This document shows, one piece after another, positions 7,872-15,510 of a DNA stretch of 32,550 nt. A model generated the notes under the pieces. The model did not search any database. It had not been told where the DNA came from and was given only the letters and a program-made list of their open reading frames with translations. How positions within the stretch are numbered: position 1 is the stretch's first letter; the number at the start of each line of letters is the position of its first letter. Both the position numbers and the translations under genes were made by a program. Origin of the DNA: Acetobacteraceae bacterium (GTDB lineage Bacteria; Pseudomonadota; Alphaproteobacteria; Acetobacterales; Acetobacteraceae); assembly GCA_025055335.1 (NCBI GenBank), contig JANWXJ010000247.1, positions 1-32,550 of the forward strand, written 5' to 3'.

Positions 7872-8858
7872 ATGCGGGCGCCGGAGTTCTGGAGCGGCGG
7901 AGGCGGCATTGCGCCGCTGCTGCTGTCGCCCTTCGCGGCGGTGTATGCGGCGGCGACGGCGCGGCGCGTGGCGCGGCCGGGCTGGCGGGCGCCGGTGCCC
8001 GTCATCTGCTGCGGCAACGCGACCGCGGGCGGGGCCGGCAAGACGACCGTCGCGCTCGACATCGGCCAGAGGCTGATGAACCGCGGCATCGGGGTGCATT
8101 TCCTGATCCGCGGCTATGGCGGGCGGCTCAGGGGCCCGCTGCGCGTGGATCCCGACCGGCACGACAGCACGGCCGTCGGCGACGAGGCGCTTCTGCTGGC
8201 CGCCCGCGCGCCCACCTGGATCGGGGCCGACCGTGCCGCCGCCGCCCGCCGCGCGATCGAGGCGGGGGCGCAGGCGCTGGTGCTGGACGACGGGCTGCAG
8301 AACCCGACGCTCGCGAAGGATCTCTCGCTTCTGGTGGTCGATGGCGGCTACGGCTTCGGCAACGGCCGCGTCATCCCGGCGGGCCCGCTGCGGGAGCCGG
8401 TGGCCGCCGCCGCCGCGCGCTGCCAGGCGGCGGTGCTGATCGGCGAGGACGAGGCCGGGGTGCTGGCGCAACTTCCGCGCGGCCTGCCGGTGCTGCGCGC
8501 CAACCTGGTGCCGGGGCCGGAGGCGGCGGCGCTGGCCGGCCGGACGGTGTTCGCCTTCTGCGGCATCGCGAGCCCGCGCAAGTTCTTCGCCACGCTGACG
8601 CAGGCGGGCGCCGTCCTCGCCGGCCGCGCCGCCTTCGCCGACCACTATCCCTACGACGAGGCCGAGATCCGCGAGCTTCTCGAGGAGGCCGAGCGGCTGC
8701 GGGCCATCCCGGTGACGACGAAGAAGGACGCCGTTCGCATCCCCTCCGCCCTGCGCGGGCGGATCACGGTGGTCACCGTCGGCCTCGCCTGGGAGGATCC
8801 GGCGGCGATCGAAACGCTGCTCGACCCGCTTGCCGCGCGGGTGCCGCAGGCGGCCTGA
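7872..8858 (+). CDS. lpxK: Tetraacyldisaccharide 4'-kinase
   Basis: Phosphorylates the 4' position of the tetraacyldisaccharide-1-phosphate in lipid A synthesis, at the inner membrane. The protein is 328 aa, normal length. The P-loop is TAGGAGKTT (51-59); GYGG follows at 81-84; VGDEALLLA (102-110) carries the conserved catalytic Asp104; the second nucleotide motif is LDDGLQ (138-143). An N-terminal hydrophobic patch (IAPLLLSPFAAVYAAATA, 13-30) anchors it to the membrane. GGAAGGAG at 7851-7858 is the likely ribosome site for ATG 7872. It is the last gene of the lipid A block and converges with the minus-strand Bug gene. Confidence 0.95.
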   Translation: MRAPEFWSGGGGIAPLLLSPFAAVYAAATARRVARPGWRAPVPVICCGNATAGGAGKTTVALDIGQRLMNRGIGVHFLIRGYGGRLRGPLRVDPDRHDSTAVGDEALLLAARAPTWIGADRAAAARRAIEAGAQALVLDDGLQNPTLAKDLSLLVVDGGYGFGNGRVIPAGPLREPVAAAAARCQAAVLIGEDEAGVLAQLPRGLPVLRANLVPGPEAAALAGRTVFAFCGIASPRKFFATLTQAGAVLAGRAAFADHYPYDEAEIRELLEEAERLRAIPVTTKKDAVRIPSALRGRITVVTVGLAWEDPAAIETLLDPLAARVPQAA

Positions 8859-9001
8859 GACGCGGCGGGAGCAGGGCGGCGGCGTCCTCTTCTCCGGTGC
8901 GCGGCCGCCCGGGCGGCCCGCGCGCCGGTGACGCGTTCCGGGCAGCCGGGCCGGGCGCGGCGTGCGAAGGCGCGAGGCGCCTGCGCCGACAGGAAACGAG
9001 A

Positions 9002-9031
9002 GCCGCCGCGCCGGCGCCCCGGCGCGGCGGC
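9002..9031. terminator. Strong bidirectional hairpin between convergent genes
   Basis: A perfect 13-bp GC stem (9002-9014 with 9019-9031) with a 4-nt loop lies between lpxK (plus, ends 8858) and the Bug gene (minus, ends 9055). Its position suits both transcripts. No long T-run is present on either side. The remainder of the 8859-9054 gap shows no gene. Confidence 0.6.
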
Positions 9032-9054
9032 GTGTTCCGCGCTGCGCGCGGCCG

Positions 9055-10035
9055 TCAGTCGGCGTATTGGCCGGCGGCCTGAAGCACCGGCCGCCAGCGG
9101 TTGATCTCCGCCTCCAGGAAGGCGCGGTGGGCCTCCGGCGTCACGCGCTCGAGCGGCTCGGGCGGGCTCGCGAGGTCGTTCAGCCGCGCGACCACCGTCG
9201 GGTCCTGGATGGCCACCCGCAGCGCCCGGTTCAGCCGCTCGATCACCGGCCGCGGCGTGCCGCGGGGGGCGTACATCCCGTGCCAGATCGAGACCTCGAA
9301 GCCCGGCAGCCCGGCTTCGGCGGTGGTCGGGATGTCGGGCGCCTGCGGCAGGCGCTCGCGCGTCGCCATGGCGAGGCCGCGGATCCGCCCCTCGCGCACG
9401 AAGGGCAGGGAGGAGGTGGTCTGGTCGCAATAGACGTCGAGGTTGCCGGCGATGAGCTGCGGGAAGATCGGGCCGGAGCCGGTGAAGGAGACGGTGGTGA
9501 AGTTGATCCCGAGCTGCGCCTGCAGCAGCGTGCCGCAGAGCTGGCTCGCCGAGCCGAGGCCGGCATTGGCGAGGTTCACGCCGTCCCGACGCTCGCGCGC
9601 ATAGGCCAGGAAGTCGGCCAGGGTGGTGCCGGGGAAGTTCGGCCGCACCGAGATGATCATCGGTGTCGGCGTGACGAGGCCGAAGGGCTCGAGGTCGGTC
9701 AGCGGGTTGTAGGGCAGGCGGCGGTAGAGCGTCGGCTGGGTGGCGATGCCGATGTTGGTGTAGAGGATGGTGTGCCCGTCGGGGCGCGCCTGCACCACGC
9801 GGTGCACGCCGATCGTGCCGCCGGCGCCGCCGACGTTCTGCACCACCACGGGCTGGCCGAGGTCTCGCCCCATCACCTCCGCGAGCAGCCGCCCGACGAC
9901 ATCGGTCGGGCCGCCGGGGGCGAAGGGGATCACCATGGTGATCTGCTGCGTGGGGAAGGCCTGCGCCGCCGCCTGGCCCGCGAAGGCCGCGGCGCCGAGC
10001 AGCGCGGCGACGAGGAGTCGGCGTGTCGTCGTCAT
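9055..10035 (-). CDS. Bug/TctC-family periplasmic solute-binding receptor
   Basis: TTT receptor of 326 aa with a Sec-type signal peptide (MTTTRRLLVAALLGAAAFAG, cleavage near residue 24-25 after AAA). It has VIPFAPGGPTDVVGRLL (35-51), VVVQNVGGAGG and QARPDGHTILYTN. Two Cys (LCGTLLQ and DVYCDQTT) are unusual against the other Bug proteins here, which lack them in these places. The ribosome site AGGAGAGG is about 10 nt before the ATG. It is the last gene of the ring-cleavage/BKACE operon, 42 nt after the SDR gene, so its ligand is probably an aromatic acid or a pathway substrate; that link rests on position only. Confidence 0.9.
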   Translation of the reverse strand: MTTTRRLLVAALLGAAAFAGQAAAQAFPTQQITMVIPFAPGGPTDVVGRLLAEVMGRDLGQPVVVQNVGGAGGTIGVHRVVQARPDGHTILYTNIGIATQPTLYRRLPYNPLTDLEPFGLVTPTPMIISVRPNFPGTTLADFLAYARERRDGVNLANAGLGSASQLCGTLLQAQLGINFTTVSFTGSGPIFPQLIAGNLDVYCDQTTSSLPFVREGRIRGLAMATRERLPQAPDIPTTAEAGLPGFEVSIWHGMYAPRGTPRPVIERLNRALRVAIQDPTVVARLNDLASPPEPLERVTPEAHRAFLEAEINRWRPVLQAAGQYAD

Positions 10036-10077
10036 GTCGGGTCGTTCCTCTCCTGTTTTGTGGCGAAGCCATGGGTG

Positions 10078-10821
10078 TCAGCGGCCGCCGCCGATGTCCA
10101 CCAGCGCGCCGGTCATGTAGCCCGATTTCTCGGACAGCAGGAAGCAGACGAGTTCGGCGACCTCCTCCGGCTCGCCGGGGCGGCCGAGGGCGATGCCGGC
10201 GGTGATCTGCCTCAGGCGCTCCGCGCCTGCGCGGGCCTCGTGGCTTTCGGTGCGGATCACGCCGGGGCGCACGCAGTTGACTCGGATGCCGGCCTTGCCG
10301 ACCTCGTTCGCGAGGCCGATGGTGAAGCCGTCCACCGCCGCCTTGGCCGCCGCGTACATCACCCGGCCCGGCTGCCCGCCCAGCACCGAGGCGCGGCTGC
10401 CGATGTTGACGATGACGCCGCCCTTCCCGCCGCGGTCGGTCGCCATGCGCCGCACGGCGGCGGCCGAGCAGAACACGGTGGAGCGGAGATTGGAGTCGAC
10501 GACGCGGGCGTAGTCTGCGGGGGTGGCGTCGGCGATGCGGAAATCGGCGCTGCCGCCGGCGTTGTTGACGAGGCCCTCGAGCGGCCCGAGCCGGTCGGCC
10601 GCCTGGAAGATGGCCTCGACCGCCGCGGGGTCGGAGGCGTCGCCGCGGATCGCCTCGGCCGCGCCGCCGGCGGCGCGGATGGCGTCCACCACGGCCTTGG
10701 CCGAGGCGTCGTCGCTGCGGTAGTTGACCGCGACGGTCCAGCCATCGCGGGCCGCGGCGCGCGCAACGGCGGCGCCGATGCCGCGGCCGCCGCCGGTGAC
10801 GAGCAGGACGCCGCGGCTCAT
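10078..10821 (-). CDS. Short-chain dehydrogenase/reductase (FabG-like SDR)
   Basis: Classical NAD(P)-dependent SDR, 247 aa. The Rossmann motif TGGGRGIG is at residues 9-16, NNAG at 86-89, and the catalytic tetrad is Asn111, Ser142, Tyr156 and Lys160 (YAAAK). The C terminus ends in MTGALVDIGGGR, typical of FabG-like enzymes. The residues after the second beta strand (NYRSDD) suggest NADPH use. Its ATG overlaps the BKACE stop by 4 nt (ATGA at 10821-10818), so it is translationally coupled within the operon. It might reduce or oxidise a keto intermediate, for example a maleylacetate or beta-keto acid step; the substrate is not readable from the sequence. Confidence 0.9.
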   Translation of the reverse strand: MSRGVLLVTGGGRGIGAAVARAAARDGWTVAVNYRSDDASAKAVVDAIRAAGGAAEAIRGDASDPAAVEAIFQAADRLGPLEGLVNNAGGSADFRIADATPADYARVVDSNLRSTVFCSAAAVRRMATDRGGKGGVIVNIGSRASVLGGQPGRVMYAAAKAAVDGFTIGLANEVGKAGIRVNCVRPGVIRTESHEARAGAERLRQITAGIALGRPGEPEEVAELVCFLLSEKSGYMTGALVDIGGGR

Positions 10822-11705
10822 GCGCGCCTCCCGACCACGGCGAGTTCCTGCCGCGCCTCGGCCGCGCTCATCGGCTCGGCGCCGAAGTGGCGCAGCAGAG
10901 AGACCGCGTGCTCGACGAGCTGGGCGTTGGAGGTCGCGAGCTCGCCCTTGCGGATGTAGATGTTGTCCTCGAGCCCGACGCGCACATGGCCGCCCAGCAT
11001 CCAGGCCTGCGCGACGATCGGGAACTCGCTGCGCCCGATGCCGAAGGCGGCCCAGGGCGCGCCCTCGGGCAGCATGTCCTTGGCGTACATCAGCGTGCGG
11101 CTGTCGGCGGCGAAGCCGTAGGCGATGCCCATGCACACCTGGAACAGGCAGGGCGGCGCGAGGGTGCCATCCGCGATCAGCGCCTTGGCGAGCGCGATGT
11201 CGCCCGAGTCGAAGACCTCGAGTTCGGGGATGGTGCCGGCGGAGTAGATCAGTTCCGCCATGCGCCGCACCGACCACGGGGCGTTGATGACGGCCGCCGT
11301 CCCCGACCACATGGTGTTGAGGTCGAGGGTCGCGATCTCCGGCTTCAGGTGCAGGATGTGCTCGACCCGCCGGTCGGGCGGCAGCAGGGTGGAGCCGGGG
11401 GCGGCGGTGCGCGGATCCTCGCGCGAGGGGATGAAGCGCCCGCCCGGACCGGTGGTGAGGTTGATCACCACGTCCACGCCCGACTTCGCGATCAGGTCCA
11501 TCACCTTCTCGTAGAGGGCGATGTCCATCGAGGGGGCGCCGGTCTCGGGATCGCGCACATGGATGTGGGCGACGGCCGCCCCGGCGCGCGCGGCGTCCAC
11601 GCAGGCGGTGGCGATCTGTTCGGGGGTGATCGGAAGGTAGGGCGTCTGCTGCGGCGTGGTGATGTTGCCGGTGACGGCGCAGGTCAGGATGTAGCGGGGT
11701 TTCAT
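10818..11705 (-). CDS. Beta-keto acid cleavage enzyme (BKACE, formerly DUF849; Kce-like)
   Basis: Zinc-dependent TIM-barrel enzyme of the BKACE family, 295 aa. BKACEs condense a beta-keto acid with acetyl-CoA and split the adduct to acetoacetate plus a new acyl-CoA. Visible are the start ILTCAVTGNITTPQQTPYLP, zinc ligands His47 and His49 in HIHVRD, the NLTTGPGGRF loop (82-91), the LDLNTMWSG block and the third ligand Glu246 in VRVGLEDNIYI. The start is ATG 11705, overlapping the YciI stop (ATGA); the SDR start overlaps its own stop in the same way. The family acts on several beta-keto acids (3-keto-5-aminohexanoate, dehydrocarnitine and others). In an operon with an intradiol dioxygenase, 3-oxoadipate is an attractive but unproven substrate. 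Confidence 0.92.
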   Translation of the reverse strand: MKPRYILTCAVTGNITTPQQTPYLPITPEQIATACVDAARAGAAVAHIHVRDPETGAPSMDIALYEKVMDLIAKSGVDVVINLTTGPGGRFIPSREDPRTAAPGSTLLPPDRRVEHILHLKPEIATLDLNTMWSGTAAVINAPWSVRRMAELIYSAGTIPELEVFDSGDIALAKALIADGTLAPPCLFQVCMGIAYGFAADSRTLMYAKDMLPEGAPWAAFGIGRSEFPIVAQAWMLGGHVRVGLEDNIYIRKGELATSNAQLVEHAVSLLRHFGAEPMSAAEARQELAVVGRRA

Positions 11706-12013
11706 GCGGCCGGGGGTCCGAAGGCGGGCTTGCCGCCGGTGATGTCGAGGAAACGGTCCACGGTGACGGTGGCGAACAGCCCCGCTTCCGCGAAGGGGTC
11801 GGATGCGGCGATCGCGCGGGCGGCGGCGATGTCCGGGCAGTCGAGCACGAACACGCTGCCGATGCGGGAGCCGTCCTCCTCCGAGACGATCGGCCCCGAG
11901 AGCTTCACCGTGGCGCCGAGGCGCTTCAGGTGCTCTCGGTGCGCGGGGTAGATCGCCTCGCGGATCGCCGCACCCCCCGGCTTGTCGAGGCAGCGCACGA
12001 GGTAGAGCGGCAT
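11702..12013 (-). CDS. YciI family protein (ferredoxin-like alpha+beta fold)
   Basis: Small 103-aa protein of the YCII-related family, related in fold to muconolactone isomerases. It starts MPLYLVRCLDKPGG, has the conserved PAHREHLKRLG helix and ends with SDPFAEAGLFATVTVDRF, the typical late motif. ATG 12013 overlaps the dioxygenase stop (TGATG); GTG 12016 is an alternative one codon upstream. Its stop overlaps the BKACE start by 4 nt. In aromatic operons such proteins sometimes handle lactones or muconate derivatives, so a role just after ring cleavage is plausible but unproven. Confidence 0.85.
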   Translation of the reverse strand: MPLYLVRCLDKPGGAAIREAIYPAHREHLKRLGATVKLSGPIVSEEDGSRIGSVFVLDCPDIAAARAIAASDPFAEAGLFATVTVDRFLDITGGKPAFGPPAA

Positions 12014-12846
12014 CACGCCGCATCCTGCCGGGGGATGCGGAACTGGTAGGTGAGCTTGCCGTCCGACCAGTCGGTGACGAGGCTCGCCTTCACGCCGAAC
12101 ACCGCGTCCTCGTGCAGGTAGGGATCGCCGTCCTTGAAGATGTGGGTGATGAGGTCGCGATACCCCGGCTTCTTGATCCAGAAATGCACATGGGTCGGCC
12201 GCATCGGGCCGCGGCCCATGGCGGCCAGCACGCGGCCGACCGGCCCGTCATGCGGCACCGGATAGGAGGCGGGGCAGATGGTGAAGCAGTGCACGCGCCC
12301 GTCCGGGCCGGTGACGAAGCGGCCGCGCATGAAATGCGCCTCGCCGTCGCCGATCTGGCTGTCGTAGTAGCCCTCGGCGCTGGTGTGCCAGATGTCCACC
12401 TGCGCGCCTTCCAGCGGCTTGCCGTCCTGGTCGCAGACCGTCACGTCGATCTCGAGCGGCGTGCCGGGCGCGCCGGGCGAGAGGTTGTCGCCGTTCTTCA
12501 TCCGCGGCGGGTTCTCGCGGTGGAAGGGGCCGAGCACGGTGGTGTCGGACACGCTCGCGTCGTGCCGGTTGGCGATGGCGTCCACCAGCATCGAGACGCC
12601 GAGCACGTCGGACAGCAGGATCACCTCCTGCCGCTTGTCGTCGCACCAGCGGCCGAGCTCGGTGAGGAAGGCGATGCCCTGCTCCCACTCCTGCGGCGTC
12701 AGGCGCACCTCCTTCACGAAGGCGTGGAGGTGGCGGATCAGCGCCGTCATCACCTCGGCCACGCGCGGGTCGGCGTCGGGGCGGATGCGGGCGATGACCG
12801 CGTCCGTCAGGTTGTCCTCGGTGTAGGTGATGTGGCCGTCGGCCAT
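12013..12846 (-). CDS. Intradiol ring-cleavage dioxygenase (hydroxyquinol/catechol 1,2-dioxygenase type)
   Basis: Fe(III) intradiol dioxygenase, 277 aa, opening an ortho-dihydroxy ring between the hydroxyls. The N-terminal helical dimer domain (about 1-100) is followed by the catalytic beta sandwich. Iron ligands are recognisable as Tyr161 (EGYYDSQ), Tyr195 (PASYPVPHDGP), His219 and His221 (RPTHVHFWI). The pattern and length fit hydroxyquinol 1,2-dioxygenases (product maleylacetate) at least as well as catechol 1,2-dioxygenases (product cis,cis-muconate); I favour hydroxyquinol. Its neighbours are an MDR oxidoreductase 12 nt upstream, and YciI and BKACE downstream with overlapping starts. GGAGGACC precedes the ATG. 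Catechol cannot be excluded. Confidence 0.9.
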   Translation of the reverse strand: MADGHITYTEDNLTDAVIARIRPDADPRVAEVMTALIRHLHAFVKEVRLTPQEWEQGIAFLTELGRWCDDKRQEVILLSDVLGVSMLVDAIANRHDASVSDTTVLGPFHRENPPRMKNGDNLSPGAPGTPLEIDVTVCDQDGKPLEGAQVDIWHTSAEGYYDSQIGDGEAHFMRGRFVTGPDGRVHCFTICPASYPVPHDGPVGRVLAAMGRGPMRPTHVHFWIKKPGYRDLITHIFKDGDPYLHEDAVFGVKASLVTDWSDGKLTYQFRIPRQDAA

Positions 12847-12858
12847 GATGGTCCTCCC

Positions 12859-13881
12859 TCAGCCCATCGTCAGGATGACGCGGCCGCGCGTGCCGTTCGC
12901 GACCGCGGCGTAGGCCTCGCGCGCCTCGTCGAGGGTGTAGGCCTCGGCGATCCTCGGCGCGGGCAGGGCGCCGCTCTCGAAACCCCGGGCAAGGCGCTCC
13001 ATCACTTCCGCGCAGGCGACGACGCCGCGCTTCAGGCTGTCTATGCCGAGAAGCCGCGCCTCCTTGCGGTAGAACGGGATCAGTTCGAGCGACACCGCCT
13101 CGCCCGGGCTGCCGGCGATGGCGACGTAGCGGCCGCGGAAGCCGAGCGCGCCGACGCCGGCGGAGAAGAGGGCGGGCGTGCCGACGGTGTCGTACACCAC
13201 GTCGAAGCCCTTGCCGCCGGTGAGCGCGGCGAGCGCGGCCGGAAGGTCGCCTGCCGCGGTGAGATCGAGCGGCTCGGCGCCGACTTCCGCCGCGACGGAG
13301 TCCGCGGGCAGCGGCCCGCGGCAGCAGGCGACGACGCGCGCGCCGTGCCAGCGGGCGAGTGCTGCGACCGCCCCGCCGACGCCGCCCGTGGCGCCGAACA
13401 CCAGCACCGTCTCTCCGGGCTGCAGCAGGGCGGCCTCGTGCAGGCCGAGCCAGGCGGTGACGTAGTTGACGCCGACCGCGCCCGCCTCCTCGAAGGACAG
13501 GCGCTCCGGCTTGCGGCGCAGCGCGGCGGCGGGAACCACCACGTGGCGGGCGTGCGTGCCGTCCCGCGTGTAGCCGATGTCGCCGCCCGTCCCCCAGACC
13601 TCGGTGCCGATCCACTCGGCGGGCCCGGCGACGACGGTGCCGGCGAAGTCACGGCCGGGCGTGCGCGGCGGGACCGTCTGGCGCATGCGGCCGGCGACGT
13701 TCTTCACGTCCGAAGGGTTGATCGAGGCGGCGTGCACGCGCACCAGCGCCTCGTCGGGGCCGGGCCTCGGCGTCGGCACGTCGAGGGTTTCCAGCACCTC
13801 CGGGCCGCCGAACGCCGCGAAGCGCAGCGCGCGCGTGCGCCCGGCATGAAGCCGCCCCTCGACCTCTCCCGCCACGTCCAT
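12859..13881 (-). CDS. Zinc-independent MDR-family oxidoreductase (quinone oxidoreductase-like)
   Basis: Medium-chain dehydrogenase/reductase of 340 aa. The GroES-like N-terminal domain has INPSDVKN and GRDFAGTVV (77-85) in place of the zinc-ligand GHE motif, so no catalytic zinc is expected. The NAD(P)-binding motif is FGATGGVGGAVAAL (about 162-175). The C terminus (LDEAREAYAAVANGTRGRVIL) is typical of quinone oxidoreductase-like proteins. It is the first gene of the minus-strand operon, directly downstream of the promoter and LacI-type operator. It could reduce a quinone form of the ring substrate (hydroxybenzoquinone to hydroxyquinol) or the C=C bond of maleylacetate; both are inferences. 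ATG 13881 is preceded by GGCGGCGGAG. Confidence 0.88.
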   Translation of the reverse strand: MDVAGEVEGRLHAGRTRALRFAAFGGPEVLETLDVPTPRPGPDEALVRVHAASINPSDVKNVAGRMRQTVPPRTPGRDFAGTVVAGPAEWIGTEVWGTGGDIGYTRDGTHARHVVVPAAALRRKPERLSFEEAGAVGVNYVTAWLGLHEAALLQPGETVLVFGATGGVGGAVAALARWHGARVVACCRGPLPADSVAAEVGAEPLDLTAAGDLPAALAALTGGKGFDVVYDTVGTPALFSAGVGALGFRGRYVAIAGSPGEAVSLELIPFYRKEARLLGIDSLKRGVVACAEVMERLARGFESGALPAPRIAEAYTLDEAREAYAAVANGTRGRVILTMG

Positions 13882-13913
13882 CTCCGCCGCCCTTCCAATC
13901 CAGTGGCCGGGTC

Positions 13914-13942
13914 CGGATAGGCGAGGGGCGGCGGGCGGTCAA
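13914..13942 (-). promoter_or_regulatory. Candidate sigma-70 promoter of the ring-cleavage/BKACE operon
   Basis: On the minus strand a -35 box TTGACC (13937-13942) is followed after exactly 17 bp by a -10-like TATCCG (13914-13919). It lies 33 bp upstream of the MDR oxidoreductase start and just downstream of the LacI-type operator. Confidence 0.5.
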
Positions 13943-13950
13943 GCGAAAAG

Positions 13951-13964
13951 TGCAAACGATTGCT
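13951..13964. promoter_or_regulatory. LacI-family operator between divergent regulator and catabolic operon
   Basis: TGCAAACGATTGCT is an imperfect palindrome around a central CG, the hallmark of LacI/GalR operators; the flanking G and C extend the symmetry to 16 bp (13950-13965). It lies 8 bp upstream of the -35 box of the minus-strand operon and 51 bp before the lacI-type gene on the plus strand. The divergent LacI protein is the obvious binder and would control both directions. A 7-nt direct repeat (GGTTTCC twice, 13970-13983) lies beside it. Confidence 0.65.
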
Positions 13965-14014
13965 CAGACGGTTTCCGGTTTCCGCGACTCCCGCGGGTAG
14001 ACTAGCCTTCCGCC

Positions 14015-15040
14015 ATGGAACGGCCGGGCCGCCCCACCATCTCCGACGTCGCGCGGCTTGCCGGCGTGCATGCCTCGACGGTCTCGCGCGCGCTCGACCC
14101 CTCGGCACGCCACCGCATCAGCAGGGCGGTGGCCGAGCGCGTCGCCGCCGCGGCCGAGCAGCTCGGCTACCGGCCCTCCGCGCTGGCCGCCGGGCTGCGC
14201 TCGGGGCGCAGCCATACCGTCGGCGTGCTGGTGCCGGACCTGACGAACCCGGTCTTCCCGCCGATCGTGCAGGCGATCGAGGCGGCGCTGGCCCGCGCAG
14301 GCTACGTCACGCTGCTCGCCAGCACCGAGGCCGATGCGGCGAAGGAGGCGCTGCTGATCCGCCGCATGGCGGCGCAGGGCGCGGACGGCATCATCCTCGC
14401 CTCGGCGGCGACGGGTTCGCCTGCGCCGGGGGCGGCGGCACGGCTCGGCCTGCCGCTCGTGCTGGTGAACCGCCGGCTGCCCGGGGCCGAGCTGCCCGCG
14501 GTGGTGAGCGAGGACGCCGCCGGCATCGGGCTTGCCGTGCGGCATCTGCTGGCGCTCGGGCATCGCCGGATCGCCCATCTCGGCGGACCCTCCGGCGTGG
14601 CGACGGCGGCGGACCGGCTGCGCGGCGTGCGGGCGGCGCTGCGCGCCGAGGGGCTCGCTCCCGTCGCGGTCGAGCGGGCCGCGGCCTACACACGCCAGGC
14701 CGGCGCCGAGGCGACCCGCGCGTTGTTGCGGGTGCGGCGCGGCGGCTTCACCGCGATCGTCGCGGCGAACGACCTTCTCGCCCTCGGCGCCTACGACGCG
14801 CTGCGCGAGGTGGGGCTGCGCATCCCGGCCGACATCTCGGTCACCGGCTTCAACGACATGCCGATGGCCGACCTCGTGGATCCGCCGCTCACCACCGTCC
14901 GCATCCAGCACGCCGCCATGGGCGAGGCGGCGGCGGAGGCGATGCTGGCGAGGCTGCGCGGCGAGGCGGGGCCGGGCACGGTGCGTCTGCCGGCGGCGCT
15001 GGTCGTGCGCGCCTCCGCCGCCCCGCCTCAGGCCGGGTAG
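14015..15040 (+). CDS. LacI-family transcriptional regulator
   Basis: 341 aa. The DNA-binding helix-turn-helix is at residues 8-27 (TISDVARLAGVHASTVSRAL), followed by the hinge helix (YRPSALAAGLRSGRS) that inserts in the minor groove of CG-centred operators. The rest is a periplasmic-binding-protein-like effector domain: VGVLVPDLTNPVFP, DGIILAS, VLVNRRLPG and the late VTGFNDMPMADLVDPPLTTV motif. It is divergent from the MDR-dioxygenase-BKACE operon with a LacI-type operator between, so it is most likely the repressor of that operon, released by a pathway substrate. Its last 13 nt overlap the end of the converging Rieske small-subunit gene. Confidence 0.93.
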   Translation: MERPGRPTISDVARLAGVHASTVSRALDPSARHRISRAVAERVAAAAEQLGYRPSALAAGLRSGRSHTVGVLVPDLTNPVFPPIVQAIEAALARAGYVTLLASTEADAAKEALLIRRMAAQGADGIILASAATGSPAPGAAARLGLPLVLVNRRLPGAELPAVVSEDAAGIGLAVRHLLALGHRRIAHLGGPSGVATAADRLRGVRAALRAEGLAPVAVERAAAYTRQAGAEATRALLRVRRGGFTAIVAANDLLALGAYDALREVGLRIPADISVTGFNDMPMADLVDPPLTTVRIQHAAMGEAAAEAMLARLRGEAGPGTVRLPAALVVRASAAPPQAG

Positions 15041-15510
15041 ATCAGGCTGTTCGGGATCATCTCGGAATCGAACACCACCACGCGCTCGCGGTAGCGCAGC
15101 CGCCCCTCGTCGCGCACCACGACGTCATGCGCCACCCCGGCGAGCACGATCTCGCTCTGCTTGTCCACGAGCGTCTGCACCATCAGGATGTTGGAGCGGA
15201 GCCGGACGCCTTCGCCTTCCGGCCCGACGATCCTGAGGCCCGAGACGAAGCGGCGGTAGTGTCGCGGGGCGTACATCTGCGTGCGCGTCAGCCCCGTCAC
15301 CCGGTCCTCGAGCATGCCGCGGCTCTCGGCGTAGATGGTGCAGAGGGTGCGGCCCGCCTCGAAGTTCTCGCGCGGGATGACGCGGTAGGTGCAGGCCTCG
15401 GTGAAGAAGCCGGGCCATTCGGACAGGCGCAGGTCGTCGAGGCATTCGAGATAGGCGAAGGTCAGCGCCTCGATCTCCTCGCGCGCGATGGCGGGCGGGA
15501 TCGCGTTCAC
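15028..15510 (-). CDS. nagH: Ring-hydroxylating oxygenase small (beta) subunit, salicylate 5-hydroxylase-like
   Basis: 160-aa SnoaL/NTF2-fold beta subunit of a Rieske oxygenase. The motifs are ALTFAYLECLDDLRLSEWPG, FFTEACTYRVIPRENFEAG, ESRGMLEDRV and the closing RERVVVFDSEMIPNSLIYPA. The beta subunit stabilises the alpha3beta3 assembly and has no metal. The start is GTG 15510, overlapping the alpha-subunit stop (GTGA), which gives the normal length; extending the frame to 15759 would overlap the alpha gene. NagH and AndAd-type subunits look most similar from memory. The tail overlaps the converging lacI-type gene by 13 nt. Confidence 0.85.
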   Translation of the reverse strand: MNAIPPAIAREEIEALTFAYLECLDDLRLSEWPGFFTEACTYRVIPRENFEAGRTLCTIYAESRGMLEDRVTGLTRTQMYAPRHYRRFVSGLRIVGPEGEGVRLRSNILMVQTLVDKQSEIVLAGVAHDVVVRDEGRLRYRERVVVFDSEMIPNSLIYPA

